Positions 26,734 through 36,205 of a DNA stretch of 63,967 bases are shown here, piece by piece. A program made the translations under genes and the position numbers. The notes under the pieces were generated by a model. The model was not told the DNA's origin. It was given only the letters and a program-made list of their open reading frames with translations, and searched no databases. Source of the stretch: Nostoc sp. LPT (GTDB lineage: Bacteria > Cyanobacteriota > Cyanobacteriia > Cyanobacteriales > Nostocaceae); assembly GCF_017115165.1 (NCBI RefSeq), contig NZ_JABXKF010000139.1:1-63967 (forward strand), in the 5' to 3' direction. The stretch's first letter is position 1. Every line of letters starts with the position of its first letter.

Positions 26734-27140
26734 TTTTTGTCCTTTAGGTGTTGATTGCGATCTGGTCAAGTTCAGATTAAGTTGTGGTTTGCACAGATGT
26801 AAATATCGCTTGAAATCGATATTTACTGGAATTTAGCGGCTGAGAATTTAATGAAAATAAATATTATTTATTATTTTCAATAGAGCCTTAGCTGTTTAGT
26901 TTTGTGCTTACCATGTTCAGAACCTGTTGTTTAACCATGAATCTAAATTAAGCTGTTTTTTTAATAAACACAGCATGAAAAAGACTTCAATAGTTAGGTG
27001 TTTTAAATTAAATTCCAAGTGCTTTGTATTATTTAGTCATAAAAAGTCTTATCTAGAATTCAGGTAATACCATTTATTAAGGCTGTGCCAAATTTCCTTT
27101 CTTCCTTTGTCTCCAACTCTTACGAGACGCTGCGCATAGC
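26734..27140. other. Duplicated upstream region of the PPC gene, then dispersed repeats
   Basis: 26734-27052 is the second copy of the leader found at 24419-24740 and probably holds the promoter. From about 27120 a GC-rich dispersed repeat begins (gagacgctgcgcatagcttg) and runs into the next small ORF. No gene is seen. Confidence 0.6.
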
Positions 27141-27428
27141 TTGCTTCTCCGTAGGAGTATGCGCCCTACCCTGCGGGAAAAAGTTGCGCTCCAACACAAT
27201 ACCCATTGGGTAGAAAAGTACTGGGTCGAGAGGTCTGGTAATAAATATTGGTACTACCGCTATTGCTGGATGGTAGGCCGCAAGAAAAATCGCGTTTACT
27301 TGGGTAGTGTGGACAGTCTCAAGGCCAAGCGTAAAAAGGCAGATGTGGAAATTGCGATCGCAGATAGTTTTGAAATTTTAGATTTTCAGCTTATCCGCAA
27401 CCCCAAGCTTTGTCATAAGTTAGGGTAA
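27141..27428 (+). CDS. Small basic protein, unrecognised (start uncertain)
   Basis: The first 10-15 codons lie in a dispersed repeat, so the real start may be the ATG at 27159 or later. The middle (KYWYYRYCWMVGRKKNRVYL) and a following Lys/Arg-rich stretch resemble the N-terminal arm of DNA-binding or integrase-like proteins, though no domain can be assigned. It could be a fragment of a mobile-element gene. Confidence 0.35.
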   Translation: MLLRRSMRPTLREKVALQHNTHWVEKYWVERSGNKYWYYRYCWMVGRKKNRVYLGSVDSLKAKRKKADVEIAIADSFEILDFQLIRNPKLCHKLG

Positions 27429-27434
27429 ATCTCG

Positions 27435-27635
27435 TCAACCTGCTCCCATACCTAATTTGCAAGATTCTCCAGTGCCATAGCCATTCATTACAGGATGGTC
27501 ATACTCACCGTGCTGCAAGCGCAAGGGAGAAAATCTCGATTTGGAGGAAGTTGTCTTCCCAACTCCAGATGCACCGGATAAAAAAAGAATGTTTGGACGA
27601 TAAAACGGCGTGATTTTTTCTTGCATAAAAATCAT
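27435..27635 (-). pseudogene. ORF with isolated P-loop, probable remnant
   Basis: A 66-residue frame carries ILFLSGASGVGKTT, a convincing Walker A motif, but the sequence breaks off into an unrelated HGEYDHPVMNGYGTGES tail. No complete NTPase fold fits. I read it as a fused remnant of a kinase-like or ATPase gene. Confidence 0.3.
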
Positions 27636-27716
27636 GCCGCTTGAATTAAGGATTGTTTATGCAGAATTGATATGGTTTTATAGAAAAATAAAAATTGCAG
27701 TGTATTTATTGTGAGT

Positions 27717-28112
27717 TTATTCATTGCTTCTTAAATATTCAATCGCTGCCTCTAATTTTGAGGGGTAACTTTCAGCAAACCTTTCAAACCAAAGCCCTTC
27801 AGACGAAAGTGGATCTACTTTGGCTAACCATTCTTTCGCTTGCACTTTCAAAGCTTCTAGTTGTTTGGCTTTGAGTTGTTCTTGTCGAATTCGTTCTTGT
27901 TTTACTTCTTGCTGTCTTTTTAACTCAATAGCAGCATCCTTTTCAGCAAAATTAGCCTTAACTTCTGCCAAAAGATTATCCATCAAAGATGCCGACTTTG
28001 GCGATGATGGAATAAAAGATTTGGCTACAACTGATTTTGGCTGTTGCTGTTGTGGTTGTACTTCTTTGTATTCAGTTTGGAGTTCAGCTAATAACTTGTC
28101 AATAGAATCCAT
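27717..28112 (-). CDS. Conserved-looking hypothetical coiled-coil protein downstream of vWA genes
   Basis: The 131-residue protein has a repeated N-terminal motif (SIDKLLAELQTEYKE and SLMDNLLAEVKANFAE), a Gln/Pro linker, a charged helix (residues about 60-95) and a C-terminal helical part (WFERFAESYPSKLEAAIEYL). No known domain is recognised. It follows the second vWA gene by 27 nt on the same strand, so it probably acts with the vWA proteins. Confidence 0.6.
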   Translation of the reverse strand: MDSIDKLLAELQTEYKEVQPQQQQPKSVVAKSFIPSSPKSASLMDNLLAEVKANFAEKDAAIELKRQQEVKQERIRQEQLKAKQLEALKVQAKEWLAKVDPLSSEGLWFERFAESYPSKLEAAIEYLRSNE

Positions 28113-28139
28113 TTTGGCAATTCCTAATAAATGGTATAG

Positions 28140-28745
28140 CTAGTCATTAATGGCATTGAGTAGCACTTCCGATAGACTCAAATCTTCCATATCTTCCATA
28201 GTAATGGTGTCACAGATATCAAACTTAGCACCAGCACTTTGGAGTTCATCATCTAAGACTTTGAGAAAGCGGGTAGCTTGCTGATCTGTACCAACTTGAA
28301 TAAAAGAAATGGCTAATTCTTCATCTCGGTCGATACGACGAGAAGCTTCAATAATCACCCTCATGACTGCTTTGCGATCGTCCGGCTCACCATCAGTAAC
28401 TACTAAAATTGTTTCACCATTTGGCTTGGTTTGACCGGCTGCTTTGCGTTGAAGATAATCATCAGTTGCATGTTTTAACACACTTGCCAAGTCAGTTGTA
28501 CCAGAGGGATCGTTCTCTCGAAAAATTTGTGATACCTTGCTGGATGTGACATTTTCGTATCGCTTGAATTTGCCAGAAAATACATAGATAGTAATACCAT
28601 CTGGGTCAAATTGCTCACACTTACTAGCTAAAGCTAAAGTTGATTCTTGGGCTGCAACCCATCTAGTTCTACCACCCTTTTGATCTTGGGTTGCCATACT
28701 ACCGCTTTTGTCAATAATCAAGGTATAATCACGATTCTCTAGCAT
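28140..28745 (-). CDS. vWA-domain protein, copy 2
   Basis: At 201 residues the protein is a single von Willebrand A domain with a complete metal-ion site: DKSGS near residue 12, the Thr in SGTTDLASVL, and TDGEPDDRKAV. No signal peptide or membrane helix is present, so it should be cytosolic, like TerY/YegL-type proteins. It is a tandem duplicate of the gene at 28802-29407 and precedes the small coiled-coil gene. vWA proteins usually act as metal-dependent adaptors; no MoxR ATPase or tellurite gene is nearby. Confidence 0.85.
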   Translation of the reverse strand: MLENRDYTLIIDKSGSMATQDQKGGRTRWVAAQESTLALASKCEQFDPDGITIYVFSGKFKRYENVTSSKVSQIFRENDPSGTTDLASVLKHATDDYLQRKAAGQTKPNGETILVVTDGEPDDRKAVMRVIIEASRRIDRDEELAISFIQVGTDQQATRFLKVLDDELQSAGAKFDICDTITMEDMEDLSLSEVLLNAIND

Positions 28746-28801
28746 TATTCAATTCTCCAATTAAGAATTAACAGTTACTGTATGGGCGATCGACAAACAT
28801 A

Positions 28802-29407
28802 TTAGTCAGTTATTGCATTCGTCAATACATCTACAAGACTCATTTCTTCTAAGTCGTCTAAAGTGACGGTATCGCAAATATCAAATTTAGCGCCAACACT
28901 TTGTAACTGGTCATCCAAAGCTTTGAGGAACTTAGTTGCTTGGGCATCTGAACCTACTTGAATAATCGAAATTGCTAATTCTTCATCACGTTCCATTTGG
29001 CGAGTAGCATGAATGATCACTTCAAACACAGCCTTGCGATCGTCTGGTTCACCATCGGTAATAACTAAAATTGTCTCTCCGTTTGGCTTGGTTTTACCAG
29101 CTGCTTTGCGTTGAAAGTAGTTATTGAGGGCATCCTGAAGTACACTTGCTAAGTTTGTTGTGCCAGCAGGGTCATTTTCGAGAAATATCTGGGCGACTTT
29201 GGCTGAGGTGACATCATCGTAGCGTTTAAATCTCCCAGAAAACACGTAAACGGTGATGCCATCGGGGTCAAACTGTTCGGCCTTTCTGGCCAAAGCGAGA
29301 GTAGACTCTTGCGCGATTTCCCATCTACTTCTACCACCCACTTGGTCGGGTGTAGACATACTACCGCTTTTGTCAATGATTAAGGTATAGTCGCGATCGC
29401 TCATCAT
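28802..29407 (-). CDS. vWA-domain protein, copy 1
   Basis: This is the first gene of a three-gene run. It is 201 residues long and strongly similar to the following copy (shared LIIDKSGSM, FDPDGITVYVFSG, TKPNGETILVITDGEPDD). The MIDAS residues DxSxS, Thr and Asp are all present. The start could be either of two adjacent Met codons (29407 or 29404). The function is unknown; the arrangement of two paralogues plus a coiled-coil partner suggests a hetero-complex. Confidence 0.85.
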   Translation of the reverse strand: MMSDRDYTLIIDKSGSMSTPDQVGGRSRWEIAQESTLALARKAEQFDPDGITVYVFSGRFKRYDDVTSAKVAQIFLENDPAGTTNLASVLQDALNNYFQRKAAGKTKPNGETILVITDGEPDDRKAVFEVIIHATRQMERDEELAISIIQVGSDAQATKFLKALDDQLQSVGAKFDICDTVTLDDLEEMSLVDVLTNAITD

Positions 29408-29701
29408 AATCTTCCTCTGATTGTTACCCTGTGGTTCTAGTCTAATCTAGGAATTTGACGATACCGTAAGCATTTTAAGGTTTCGTATCAATTATGCTAC
29501 TCAAAAAAGCCGCGCCACAGTTGATGAATGCAATCGCCTAACCAAACCTAATCTCTTTATTTCCCTAGAGAACAAAATCTTCCCAGTCCCCAATCCCCTG
29601 TTGCATCAATATTTAGTCTGGGAATAATAAATCATACTAATGCTGACACACACGGAGCTAAACAAAAGCTGTTTAGCTCAATTTTAGAGATAAATTCGGG
29701 T

Positions 29702-32700
29702 ATGAACCATCCTAGATTTTTAGATAAGCCCGCGCCAAAACAAAACACGCAGCAGCAAAACTTTTCTTTGGCATTTCTGTATCAGACGATCAACAGCATA
29801 TCTGACCCAATTTTTGTCAAAGACCGTCAATATCGCTGGATATTACTTAACGATACCTACTGTGATTTCGTCGGTCATAGCCGAGAAGAATTAATTGGCA
29901 AGTCAGACTATGATTTTTTTTTGCAAGCAGAAGCTGATGTGTTTCGGGAAAAAGATGAACTGGTTTTCACCACAAATATTACTAATGAGAACCAGGATAT
30001 TTTTACTGATGCTCAGGGTATAACCCATCTTATCTCTACAAAAAGGTCTTGCTTTGAGGATGAGACTGGTAATAAATTTCTGGTGGGTAGTATTCGTGAC
30101 ATCATTTTACACAATGAAGCCGAGATTGCGGTTGTGACTGGCAGAGGTACTGATATTACCAATCTGATGGAAACCTGTGAGGCACTTCAGGAAACCTTAG
30201 AAGAACTCCGGGTAGTTGAAGAAGAACTGCGCCAACAAAACGAAGAATTAGCTATCGCTCGTGAAACGGCTGAATTAGAACATCGGCGTTACCAGGATTT
30301 GTTTAATCTCGCTCCAGATGCTTACTTGGTGATTGATCTAGTCGGCATCATCAAAGAGGCTAACTATGTAGCCGCAGCCTTATTATCTGTGAGACAAAAG
30401 TATCTGGTAGGTAAACCACTAATCTTGTTTATCGCTGAATCAGACCGCCAAACCTTCATGAATCAACTGGCAAATTTGCAGCAGGTGCAGGATTGGGAAG
30501 TCTATCTACAGCCACGAAGAGGTACAGCCTTTCCGGCTCGGATCAAAATGGTTGCTATGTATAATTCACAGGGTCAGCAGGTAGGCTGGCGTTGGTTGCT
30601 TGGCGATATCAGCGAACAGCAAGCTGCACTGCGCGAGCGCCAGCAAGCAGAGAAAGACCTACACCGCATGAATGCTGTACTCCAAGCTCAACAAGAAGCT
30701 TCCATCGACGGAATTCTGATTATTGATGAAAATCTTACAGTTACATCATTTAATCAGAAATTCTCCCAGTTATGGCAAATTCCTGCTGCAATCCTCGAAA
30801 CATGTGACAATCGCCAACTTCTCGGATGGGTACTAGACAAACTAGTAAATCCAGACGAATTTCTGGCTAAGGTGGAGTATCTTTACCAGCATCCAGAGGA
30901 AAGCAGCCGTGATGAAATTTTCCTCAAGTCTGGAAAGATTTTTGAGCGCTATTCTGCACCCGTGCGTAAACAGCAAGGGGCTTGTGGTGAGACATCACCT
31001 TTAGGAGACTACTACGGTAGGATTTGGTATTATCGCGACATTACCGAATACAAGCAAGCAGAGGCACAACTCAGGGCTTCAAAGCAAAAGCTGGCGTTGC
31101 TGATTGAACAAACACCTTTAGCCATTATTGAATGGAATACCAACTTTGAGGTTCAGACATGCAATCGGGCAGCAGAAAGAATCTTTGGATACACCACAGA
31201 GGAAATGCTGGGAAATCATTTTGAGATCATAGTACCTAAAAACGCCAGAAAGCACGTAAATGAGATTATCACTGCCTTGTTAACACAACGAGGAGGAAGT
31301 TTTAGCGTCAACGAGAACGTCACTAAAGATGGTAGGACGATGGTCTGTGAGTGGTATAACAACCCGTTAGTAGCTCCTGATGGCCAGGTGATTGGCGTTG
31401 CCTCAATGGTGTTAGATATCACAGAACGCAAACGAGCTGAAGAGGAACAGCAAAAATTTGTCGCCTTGATTGAAAACAGCAGCGACTTTATTGGCATTGC
31501 TTCAATGCAAGGGCAAATTCTCTATGTGAACCCTGCCGGACTCAAGATGGTGGGACTTAGTAGCCTGGAAGTAGCTAAAACCAAATCCTTGGTTGATTTT
31601 TATTCCCCAGAAGCTTTTGCAGAGTTTCAGCAACAAATTAATCCTTTGATATTTCAACATGGTTTCTGGCAAGGCGAGTTTCGCTATAGGCATTTTCAAA
31701 CGGGCATAGAAATTCCTACTGATTGCAGCCTATTTATGGTTAAACATCCTGAAACAGGAGAGCCTTTCTGTCGGGTAGCTATTGTTAGGGACATCACAGA
31801 ACGTAAACAAGCCAAGGAAGCCTTGCTAAAGTCGGAAGCGCAACTCAGACAACAAGCCGAAGAACTTAAAGTTGCACTCCATGAACTTCAACACACCCAA
31901 ACTCACTTAATTCAAACTGAAAAAATGTCCAGTTTGGGTCAATTAGTCGCTGGAGTGGCACACGAAATCAACAACCCAGTGAATTTTATCTATGGCAACC
32001 TCACTCCTGCCAAGGAATACACCCAAGATTTACTTTCACTTTTGCAACTCTACCAAAGTCATTATCCTGAACCTATGCTAGAAATTCAGGATTTTGCAGA
32101 ACAAATCGAACTAGACTTTTTGAAATCAGATTTGCCACAAATAATCAATTCAATGAAAGTTGGGGCAGACCGCATTCGCGAGATTGTACTTTCTCTGCGA
32201 ACGTTTTCGCGCTTGGATGAAGCCGAAATGAAAGCTGTTGATATCCATGAAGGAATCGACAGTACTTTGATGATTTTGCAAAACCGCCTCAAGTCTAATG
32301 ACCAGCACCCGACAATTGAAATAATCAAAGAATACGGTAATCTACCGCTAGTTGAATGTTACGCAGGGCAGCTAAACCAAGTATTCATGAATATTGTGTC
32401 AAATGCGATCGATGCACTTGAAGAGTCATTTGTCATTAGTCATACCCTGCGGGAAGGCGAAGCGCCTATGTCATTAGGAAACAACTCTAAACAAAGGACA
32501 AATGATAAAGGACTAATGACTTCTCCGACAATTCAGATTCGCACCCAACTACAGAAGCCAAATCAGGTAATAATTAGGATTACCGACAATGGATTGGGAA
32601 TACCAGAAGATGTTAAAAAACAACTATTTGACCCCTTCTTTACCACCAAACCCATCGGTCAAGGTACGGGGATGGGTCTTGCCATTAGCTACCAAATCAT

Positions 32701-32800
32701 TACAGAAAGACATGGCGGTTTTTTAGAATGTATTTCGCAGCCAGGACAAGGCGCTGAGTTTGTGATTAAGATTCCCCTGAACCAGGATACATCAACATAA
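29702..32800 (+). CDS. Multi-PAS sensor histidine kinase (cytosolic)
   Basis: The 1032-residue protein has no clear membrane helix. It contains about five PAS/PAC domains (roughly 25-165, 195-310, 320-450, 460-580 and 590-705), a coiled coil, and HisKA with H754 in VAGVAHEINNPVNF. HATPase_c follows with NIVSNAIDALEE, DNGLGIPE and GTGMGLAISYQI. The EINNP variant places it in the class common in cyanobacteria. No receiver or partner regulator is adjacent. Around residues 909-940 the ATPase domain carries a segment that looks like an intergenic repeat inserted in frame, listed separately. Confidence 0.93.
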   Translation: MNHPRFLDKPAPKQNTQQQNFSLAFLYQTINSISDPIFVKDRQYRWILLNDTYCDFVGHSREELIGKSDYDFFLQAEADVFREKDELVFTTNITNENQDIFTDAQGITHLISTKRSCFEDETGNKFLVGSIRDIILHNEAEIAVVTGRGTDITNLMETCEALQETLEELRVVEEELRQQNEELAIARETAELEHRRYQDLFNLAPDAYLVIDLVGIIKEANYVAAALLSVRQKYLVGKPLILFIAESDRQTFMNQLANLQQVQDWEVYLQPRRGTAFPARIKMVAMYNSQGQQVGWRWLLGDISEQQAALRERQQAEKDLHRMNAVLQAQQEASIDGILIIDENLTVTSFNQKFSQLWQIPAAILETCDNRQLLGWVLDKLVNPDEFLAKVEYLYQHPEESSRDEIFLKSGKIFERYSAPVRKQQGACGETSPLGDYYGRIWYYRDITEYKQAEAQLRASKQKLALLIEQTPLAIIEWNTNFEVQTCNRAAERIFGYTTEEMLGNHFEIIVPKNARKHVNEIITALLTQRGGSFSVNENVTKDGRTMVCEWYNNPLVAPDGQVIGVASMVLDITERKRAEEEQQKFVALIENSSDFIGIASMQGQILYVNPAGLKMVGLSSLEVAKTKSLVDFYSPEAFAEFQQQINPLIFQHGFWQGEFRYRHFQTGIEIPTDCSLFMVKHPETGEPFCRVAIVRDITERKQAKEALLKSEAQLRQQAEELKVALHELQHTQTHLIQTEKMSSLGQLVAGVAHEINNPVNFIYGNLTPAKEYTQDLLSLLQLYQSHYPEPMLEIQDFAEQIELDFLKSDLPQIINSMKVGADRIREIVLSLRTFSRLDEAEMKAVDIHEGIDSTLMILQNRLKSNDQHPTIEIIKEYGNLPLVECYAGQLNQVFMNIVSNAIDALEESFVISHTLREGEAPMSLGNNSKQRTNDKGLMTSPTIQIRTQLQKPNQVIIRITDNGLGIPEDVKKQLFDPFFTTKPIGQGTGMGLAISYQIITERHGGFLECISQPGQGAEFVIKIPLNQDTST
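32426..32519. repeat. Dispersed-repeat-like insertion inside the kinase gene
   Basis: The stretch begins tcatttgtcattagtc and ends ggactaatga, so its ends are inverted repeats. It also contains accctgcgggaaggcgaagc, a word of Nostoc intergenic repeats (compare ccctaccctgcggga near 27170). It keeps the reading frame and adds about 31 residues between NAIDALEE and TIQIRTQL. Confidence 0.6.
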
Positions 32801-32815
32801 TTCGTGATTATTTCG

Positions 32816-33844
32816 TCAGCTAAATACCTCCACTTCTTCAGGAACCTTCATTTGGTCGAGAATTCCCCAAATTTCCTGTAACATCGGCTCCAACCCGGTA
32901 CGAGTTACTGCTGAAATCACAAAAACCGGGGCGTAGGAGAGATGATTAAGTTGGGTTGCTAACGTCTCCAAATCGACAGTTTCCCGATCAACTGCATCAA
33001 TTTTATTCAGCGCCAAAATTTGCGGACGTTCTGCTAAACCCCGTCCATAAGCTTGTAATTCTTCCTTAATTGTGTAGTAGTCTTTAACCACATCATCACT
33101 AGTAGCATCAATTAAGTGAAGTAGCACCCGCGTGCGCTCAATATGGCGCAAGAAATCATGTCCCAGCCCTGCCCCGTGAGCTGCTCCCTCAATTAGTCCG
33201 GGAATGTCGGCGAAAACAGTACCATCGCCAGTAGGTTTCCGCACTACACCCAAATTTGGGATGAGGGTAGTAAAAGGGTAATCTGCGATTTTTGGACGTG
33301 CAGCTGATAAAGATGAAATTAAAGTGGATTTACCAGCATTTGGTAAGCCAATAATCCCCACTTCTGCCAAAAGTTTTAACTCTAGGCGCAGCTGCTTTAT
33401 TTCCCCTGGTAATCCTGGGAGGGCATATTCTGGGGCGCGGTTACGGTTACTCAAGAAATGCTGATTTCCCAGTCCGCCTTTACCACCTTGGGCAATCAGC
33501 AAAGTCTGCTTAGGTTCAATTAAATCCCCTAGCAGTTCGCCAGTTTCAGCATCATAAATGGTTGTACCGCAGGGAACTTCGATAATTAAATCCTTTCCTG
33601 CTGCCCCAGTGCAGTTACTTGGCCCGCCACGAGTACCCTTTTCTGCCTGAAAGCGGTGGTTGTATCTGAAGTCCAACAAAGTTTGTAGATTTTCTTCGGC
33701 AACGAAAAATACCGAACCACCTCGTCCCCCATTACCACCAGAGGGGCCGCCAGTCGGCACGTATTTCTCTCGCCGGAAAGCGACAATACCATCGCCACCC
33801 TTACCAGCTTCAACTTCAATTTTTGCTTGATCGATAAATTGCAT
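32816..33844 (-). CDS. obgE: Obg-family GTPase (ribosome assembly)
   Basis: The 342-residue protein has the glycine-rich Obg fold at the N-terminus (GKGGDGIVAFRREKYVPTGG) and a G domain from about residue 160 with GLPNAGKST, DIPGLIEGA, NKID and SAVT. The length is right for the short cyanobacterial form without a long C-terminal extension. It acts on the large ribosomal subunit and in stress response. It stands alone, convergent with the PAS kinase gene (16 nt apart). Confidence 0.97.
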   Translation of the reverse strand: MQFIDQAKIEVEAGKGGDGIVAFRREKYVPTGGPSGGNGGRGGSVFFVAEENLQTLLDFRYNHRFQAEKGTRGGPSNCTGAAGKDLIIEVPCGTTIYDAETGELLGDLIEPKQTLLIAQGGKGGLGNQHFLSNRNRAPEYALPGLPGEIKQLRLELKLLAEVGIIGLPNAGKSTLISSLSAARPKIADYPFTTLIPNLGVVRKPTGDGTVFADIPGLIEGAAHGAGLGHDFLRHIERTRVLLHLIDATSDDVVKDYYTIKEELQAYGRGLAERPQILALNKIDAVDRETVDLETLATQLNHLSYAPVFVISAVTRTGLEPMLQEIWGILDQMKVPEEVEVFS

Positions 33845-34040
33845 CTTTCTAGAGTCCTGTTAGCGGATAGCTGGCGTTGAGCCAGTGCTGAGTTATAGGC
33901 GAGTTATAAATTATAAGTTTTAAAATCTTATTCCTCACTATTTACTTGTAACTCACACTCTTTACTCCCCTGCCCCTTTTGCTCAAGATATGGGAATATA
34001 TAAAGAAAGTTGTAGCTAACCGTCTACGTAGAGGTTTAAA

Positions 34041-35321
34041 GTGGATACCATTGCAATTCCTGCTCTGAATCGGCCAGTGGATGCCACGGTAGAAATTCCT
34101 GGTTCTAAAAGTCTTACCAATCGGGCGTTGCTTGTCGCTGCTTTGGCGCAAGGTGACTCCATTTTAGAAAATGCCTTATTTAGTGAAGACAGCGAGTATT
34201 TTGCCAAATGTTTAGAGCAATTGAGTATTCCCATAACTCTGAATCCTAATCTGGCTCAGATTCAGGTTGCAGGAAGAGGAGGCGACATCCCAGCTAAACA
34301 GGCAGATTTATTTGTGGGTTTATCAGGTACTACAGCACGGTTTATTTCGGCGCTGGTGGCACTGGGTAATGGCGAATATCGGCTAGATGGCGTTCCTCGG
34401 ATGCGAGAACGACCGATGGGTGACATGCTAACGGTGCTGCAAACGGGTGGAGCAACTGTTAATTTTGAGGGAAACTCTGGGTTTATGCCCTACACCCTCT
34501 ATAGCCAGGGATTCGCTGGCGGAAATTTTCGCTTGAAAGCCAACCAAACAAGTCAGCAACTTTCGGCATTGCTGATGATTGCGCCTTACGCTCAACAGGA
34601 TACGATTTTTGAGGTTGAGGGTACATTGGTTTCTCAGTCTTACATCAAAATGACCTGTCGTCTGATGGCAGACTTTGGCGTGGAGGTGATTCAAATCAGC
34701 GATAATCAATTTCAGATTAAAGCAGGTCAATGTTACCAAGCTCGACATTACACAGTAGAACCCGATGCGTCAAATGCTTCTTACTTTTTTGCCGCCGCCG
34801 CCGTCACGGGTGGACGGGTGCGGGTAAAACATTTGACCAAACAATCCTGTCAAGGTGATATTCTCTGGCTAAATGTTTTAGAACAAATGGGTTGCCAAAT
34901 TAAGGATTCGGATGATTACACCGAAGTGACGGGGCCAAAGCAATTGCAAGGCATCGACATTGATATGAATGATATATCAGATTTAGTGCAAACATTAGGA
35001 GCGATCGCCCCCTTTGCTAGTTCCCCAATTACCATTCGTAACGTGGAACATATTCGATATAAAGAAACTGACCGAATTAAAGCTGTTGTCACAGAGTTGC
35101 GTCGGCTAGGTGTTGAGGTTGAAGAATTTGCAGATAGACTGAAAATTGAACCTGGCCCCATTACTCCGGCGGCAATTGAAACTTATCACGATCATCGAAT
35201 GGCGATGGCTTTTGCTGTCACTGGTTTGAAGGTTCCAGGGATTGTAATTAAAGATCCTGGTTGTACAGCCAAGACTTTTCCAGATTACTTTACCCGATTT
35301 TTCCAAATGTTAGAACAATAA
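34041..35321 (+). CDS. aroA: 3-phosphoshikimate 1-carboxyvinyltransferase (EPSP synthase)
   Basis: This makes EPSP from shikimate-3-phosphate and PEP in aromatic amino acid synthesis. Motifs are PGSKSLTNRALL at the N-terminus, LSGTTARFI, RMRERPMGDM, the later DGDASNASY-like stretch (EPDASNASYFF), RYKETDRI and DHRMAMAFA. Length (426 residues) and motif set are standard. The start is GTG at 34041 with GAGG upstream. A MITE-like element separates it from the convergent methyltransferase gene. Confidence 0.97.
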   Translation: MDTIAIPALNRPVDATVEIPGSKSLTNRALLVAALAQGDSILENALFSEDSEYFAKCLEQLSIPITLNPNLAQIQVAGRGGDIPAKQADLFVGLSGTTARFISALVALGNGEYRLDGVPRMRERPMGDMLTVLQTGGATVNFEGNSGFMPYTLYSQGFAGGNFRLKANQTSQQLSALLMIAPYAQQDTIFEVEGTLVSQSYIKMTCRLMADFGVEVIQISDNQFQIKAGQCYQARHYTVEPDASNASYFFAAAAVTGGRVRVKHLTKQSCQGDILWLNVLEQMGCQIKDSDDYTEVTGPKQLQGIDIDMNDISDLVQTLGAIAPFASSPITIRNVEHIRYKETDRIKAVVTELRRLGVEVEEFADRLKIEPGPITPAAIETYHDHRMAMAFAVTGLKVPGIVIKDPGCTAKTFPDYFTRFFQMLEQ

Positions 35322-35364
35322 GAGCTATTTTCGCTAAAGGATAATAATTAGTTAAAACGACAAA

Positions 35365-35489
35365 TACAGCAGTTTTGAAGTCAATGAAGTACAAAGTGCA
35401 AGATTCATTTAGACATTAAAAGTTTCTGTCTCCTGCCTCCTGCCTCAAAACCCGTAACTTTGTACTTCATGTAAAATAAAACTGCTGTA
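35365..35489. repeat. MITE-like nested inverted repeat between convergent genes
   Basis: The outer arms tacagcagtttt (35365-35376) and aaaactgctgta (35478-35489) and the inner arms atgaagtacaaagt (35384-35397) and actttgtacttcat (35457-35470) are perfect. The 125-bp element has no coding potential. It may act as a bidirectional transcription stop between aroA and the methyltransferase. Confidence 0.75.
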
Positions 35490-35518
35490 ATATGTTAATC
35501 GCCCGATGTTAAAAGACA

Positions 35519-36181
35519 TTATTTTTTCAATGCCAGAGTTAAACCATCTGCGATCGCGACTAAACTAAGACTTACTCGCTGGTCTTGATGCAGCTTTTGA
35601 TTAAAGGCACGAATTCTTTTAGTTCTATTATCTTGCACTTGGGGGTCGGCAACCCTGCCTGACCAGAGAACATTATCGATCGCAATCAATCCCCCCGGAC
35701 GCACTAATTGCAGCGATCGCTCATAATAGCCATCATAGTTGCTCTTATCTGCATCGATAAAGGCAAAATCAAAAGTTTCTGCTTCTTTTGTTGCCAGTAG
35801 CCAATCCAATGTCTGCAAAGCTGGGGCAATATGCAGTTGAATTTTATCCGTCACTCCTGCTTGCTGCCAATAGCGCCGAGCGATCGTTGTAAATTCCTCA
35901 CTGATATCACAGGCTACCACCTTACCGTCCCTCGGTAATGCCAACGCCACCACTAGGGAACTATAACCTGTAAATACCCCAATTTCCAAAGTTTTTTTAG
36001 CTCCCAACAATTGCACCAGTAATGCCAAAAATTGCCCTTGTTCGGGAGCAATTTGCATTCTCCCTATCGGATACTGGGCTGTTTCCTGTCTTAGTTGGGT
36101 TAAAATTTCCGGTTCTCGAAGAGAGACTGACAGTAAATAGTCGTGGAGGTTTTGTTCGAGTCCTAATGTTTTAGTTGTCAT
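35519..36181 (-). CDS. SAM-dependent O-methyltransferase (CCoAOMT-like)
   Basis: I use the second Met (36181, MTTKTLGLEQ); the first is at 36187. The 220-residue protein fits the class I caffeoyl-CoA/catechol O-methyltransferase family. It has TLEIGVFTGYSSLVVALALP for SAM binding, VACDISEEF, the metal-site Asp in FAFIDADKSNYDGYYE, and LIAIDNVLWSGRVADP. The likely reaction is metal-dependent O-methylation of a small catechol-type substrate, unknown here. A tandem repeat array lies directly upstream. Confidence 0.93.
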   Translation of the reverse strand: MTTKTLGLEQNLHDYLLSVSLREPEILTQLRQETAQYPIGRMQIAPEQGQFLALLVQLLGAKKTLEIGVFTGYSSLVVALALPRDGKVVACDISEEFTTIARRYWQQAGVTDKIQLHIAPALQTLDWLLATKEAETFDFAFIDADKSNYDGYYERSLQLVRPGGLIAIDNVLWSGRVADPQVQDNRTKRIRAFNQKLHQDQRVSLSLVAIADGLTLALKK

Positions 36182-36205
36182 GGGCATTGGGCATGGAGAA
36201 TAAGG

